From assembly GCF_000194155.1 (NCBI RefSeq), contig NZ_GL877878.1, forward strand, positions 712,458 to 776,457: 64,000 bases of DNA. The letters run 5' to 3'. This DNA comes from Saccharopolyspora spinosa NRRL 18395 (GTDB taxonomy: Bacteria; Actinomycetota; Actinomycetes; Mycobacteriales; Pseudonocardiaceae). Numbering within the stretch: position 1 is the stretch's first letter; each line of letters opens with the position of its first letter. Below are positions 62,722 to 64,000 of the stretch, in pieces. A program made the position numbers and the translations under genes. The notes beneath the pieces were generated by a model. The model was not told the origin of the DNA. It saw only the letters and a program-made list of their open reading frames with translations, and ran no database searches.

Positions 62722-62757
62722 GTTGCACAATGAGGAACACCGCGTAGTATGTGCAAC
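62722..62757. promoter_or_regulatory. IclR operator candidate
   Basis: GTTGCACA at 62722-62729 and TGTGCAAC at 62750-62757 form a perfect 8-bp inverted repeat with a 20-base spacer. It lies in the gap between the reductase start at 62667 and the IclR start at 62842. GTTGCACA is a plausible half-site for an IclR dimer pair. Confidence 0.6.
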
Positions 62758-62841
62758 AAATCTGACCCTTTTGTTGCGACAACGTCAAGAGGGACAACGG
62801 ATGGTTCCGATATGTGCACCTCGAACGGATACGGTTGACCG

Positions 62842-63630
62842 GTGGGTAGCGCAGCTGAGTCACGCGGAAGGAGTTCTGGCGCTCTGGTGCAGTCCGTCGA
62901 TCGGGCTGTGACCGTCTTGGAACTGCTGGCGCGCAACGGAGAAGCCGGCATCACCGAGATCGCCGGGGAGCTGGGAGTGCACAAGTCGACGGCCTCCCGG
63001 CTGGTGAGTGTGCTGGAAGCACGCGGCTTGGTGGAGCAGTTGGGGGAGCGCGGCAAGTACGCGATCGGCTTCGGCATCGTGCGGCTGGCCGGGGCGGCGA
63101 CCGAGCGGATGGACCTGCCGAGGCTGGGCCGTCCGTTCTGCGAGTCGCTCGCCGCGGACCTGGGCGAGACGGTCAACATCGCGATCCGGGACAATGATGT
63201 CGCCATCAACATTAGCCAGGCCCGCGGGACCGCGGCTGTGACGGCGCACAACTGGGTCGGGCAACGCACCCCGCTGCACGCGACGTCCAGCGGCAAGGTG
63301 CTGCTGGCGTACGCGCCGCAGGTGGACCAGGAGGAACTTCTCGTCAGGCCGCTGGAGCGGTACACAACGCGAACTGTCACCAATGCCGGCGAGTTGCGCA
63401 AGGACTTCGAGATGATCGCCCGCGACGGCTACGCGACGAGCTACGAGGAGCTGGAGCTCGGCCTCAACGCCGCGGCGGTCGCGGTCTACAACCACGAGGG
63501 CGATGTGATCGCCGCGCTCAGCGCCTCGGGCCCGTCCTACCGCTTCTCCCGCAAGCGCATGCGCGAAGTAGTGGGCGCGATGCGCATCGCCGCCAAGGAA
63601 CTCTCGTCCCAACTCGGCTTCCTGGCCTAG
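62842..63630 (+). CDS. IclR-family transcriptional regulator
   Basis: A 262-residue regulator. Winged helix: SVDRAVTVLELLARNGEAGI, TEIAGELGVHKSTASRLVSV, LVEQLGERGKYAIGFGIVRL. Effector domain with LAADLGETVNIAIRDNDVAI, HATSSGKVLLAYAPQ and the C-terminal RDGYATSYEELELGLNAAAV. It probably senses a small organic acid or betaine derivative and controls the divergent reductase. GTG start. Confidence 0.95.
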   Translation: MGSAAESRGRSSGALVQSVDRAVTVLELLARNGEAGITEIAGELGVHKSTASRLVSVLEARGLVEQLGERGKYAIGFGIVRLAGAATERMDLPRLGRPFCESLAADLGETVNIAIRDNDVAINISQARGTAAVTAHNWVGQRTPLHATSSGKVLLAYAPQVDQEELLVRPLERYTTRTVTNAGELRKDFEMIARDGYATSYEELELGLNAAAVAVYNHEGDVIAALSASGPSYRFSRKRMREVVGAMRIAAKELSSQLGFLA

Positions 63631-63700
63631 CGCCCGCAGTCGAGGGGCCGCTGAAGTTCCGCTACCCGCGCCGCCACGCAAAATGAGCCGGATATTCTTT

Positions 63701-64000
63701 TCAGTCGCGGGAGAGCCAGAGTTCTTCCAGGTCGAGCTGGTGCATGACGCGGCGCAGGACCTCGTCGTCGATGCGGCGGTTGTCGCGGAACTGGACGAAG
63801 ACCGCCCGCTCCGCAGCCAGCATCTCGCCCCGCAGGCGGCGGTACGCCGCAGTCGGGCTCTCGCCGACTTCGTCGGCCGACCGGCCCAGCCGCTCCCACG
63901 CCTGGTTGCTGCGCTGCTGCGCAGCTCGGTGCAAGCGCTCCGCGACGTCGCCGGGTGGCTCGGCTTCCGCGGTGAGTTCGTCGAGCCGTTCCCGCGCGGC
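63701..64000 (-). CDS. C-terminus of a CPA1-type Na+/H+ antiporter, partial
   Basis: The last 99 residues of a gene whose 5' part lies outside the window. Visible: ARERLDELTAEAEPPGDVAE, then AAYRRLRGEMLAAERAVFVQ, IDDEVLRRVMHQLDLEELWL. This is the helical cytoplasmic tail of bacterial NhaP/CPA1 antiporters. The membrane region cannot be seen, so the assignment rests on the tail only. Confidence 0.65.
   Translation of the reverse strand, partial: AARERLDELTAEAEPPGDVAERLHRAAQQRSNQAWERLGRSADEVGESPTAAYRRLRGEMLAAERAVFVQFRDNRRIDDEVLRRVMHQLDLEELWLSRD

Overview
The window is about 64 kb of high-GC DNA with dense GC3-rich genes, many GTG starts, frequent 4-base ATGA/GTGA start-stop overlaps, WhiJ-like helix-turn-helix/DUF397 cassettes, DUF3558 lipoproteins, EspG/PPE-type genes and a methylmalonyl-CoA mutase operon. 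Together these point to a filamentous actinomycete of the Pseudonocardiaceae, most likely Saccharopolyspora or a close relative. The genus is my inference, not a search result. I recognised no rRNA, tRNA or CRISPR array.

Layout. 1-9.3 kb is core-like: the 3' end of a 2-oxoacid dehydrogenase E2 gene, an iron-siderophore binding lipoprotein with an IdeR/DtxR box, an EI24 membrane protein, an M20 amidohydrolase, an M50-like membrane protease, an aldo/keto reductase, and a PAS-GGDEF-EAL protein with degenerate catalytic motifs, preceded by a methyltransferase remnant. 9.3-17.3 kb is accessory and scarred: a junction of two broken genes, a WhiJ-type regulator cassette, small zinc-finger genes, a DUF3558 lipoprotein behind a truncated PE-like gene, a four-gene operon of tiny Cys/His-rich proteins facing an XRE/TPR regulator, and a tyrosine-recombinase C-terminal remnant. 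17.3-22.8 kb is the methylmalonyl-CoA mutase operon mutA-mutB-meaB plus a YtrA-type GntR regulator; mutB is broken by a 22-bp tandem duplication. 23-36.7 kb holds a type II toxin-antitoxin pair, a DUF3516 helicase, a universal stress protein, a DUF1349 protein, a TIGR00027 methyltransferase, a STAND ATPase, a glycosyltransferase-like gene split by an IS5-family element, and a metal P-type ATPase divergent from an ArsR/SmtB repressor.

36.7-47.9 kb is a second accessory zone. It contains an EndoU toxin remnant next to a MafI-like immunity gene, with an integrase N-terminus fused in front of it. It also contains an EspG gene followed by three copies of a module (PE-like protein, DUF3558 lipoprotein, PPE-like protein) in which two of the three PPE genes are truncated and one PE gene is a recombinational chimera. 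After that comes a second zinc-finger/membrane-protein/XRE/DUF397 cassette paralogous to the one near 10-12 kb.

47.9-63.6 kb is a glycine-betaine and one-carbon degradation island. On the minus strand lie dimethylglycine oxidase, a DmdA/GcvT-like methyltransferase, metF and fhs. On the plus strand lies soxBDAG (sarcosine oxidase), divergent from an FCD-type GntR regulator. Dimethylglycine goes to sarcosine and then to glycine, and the methyl groups are loaded on tetrahydrofolate and recovered as formate by Fhs. soxA carries a 1-nt frameshift. A chloroperoxidase-like hydrolase, a ferredoxin-NAD reductase, an IclR regulator and the 3' end of a Na+/H+ antiporter close the window.

The best candidate for something undescribed is the repeating PE-like/DUF3558/PPE module at 40.8-45.4 kb, with a fourth relic at 13.8-14.6 kb. 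It looks like an actively recombining repertoire of type VII-associated surface proteins.
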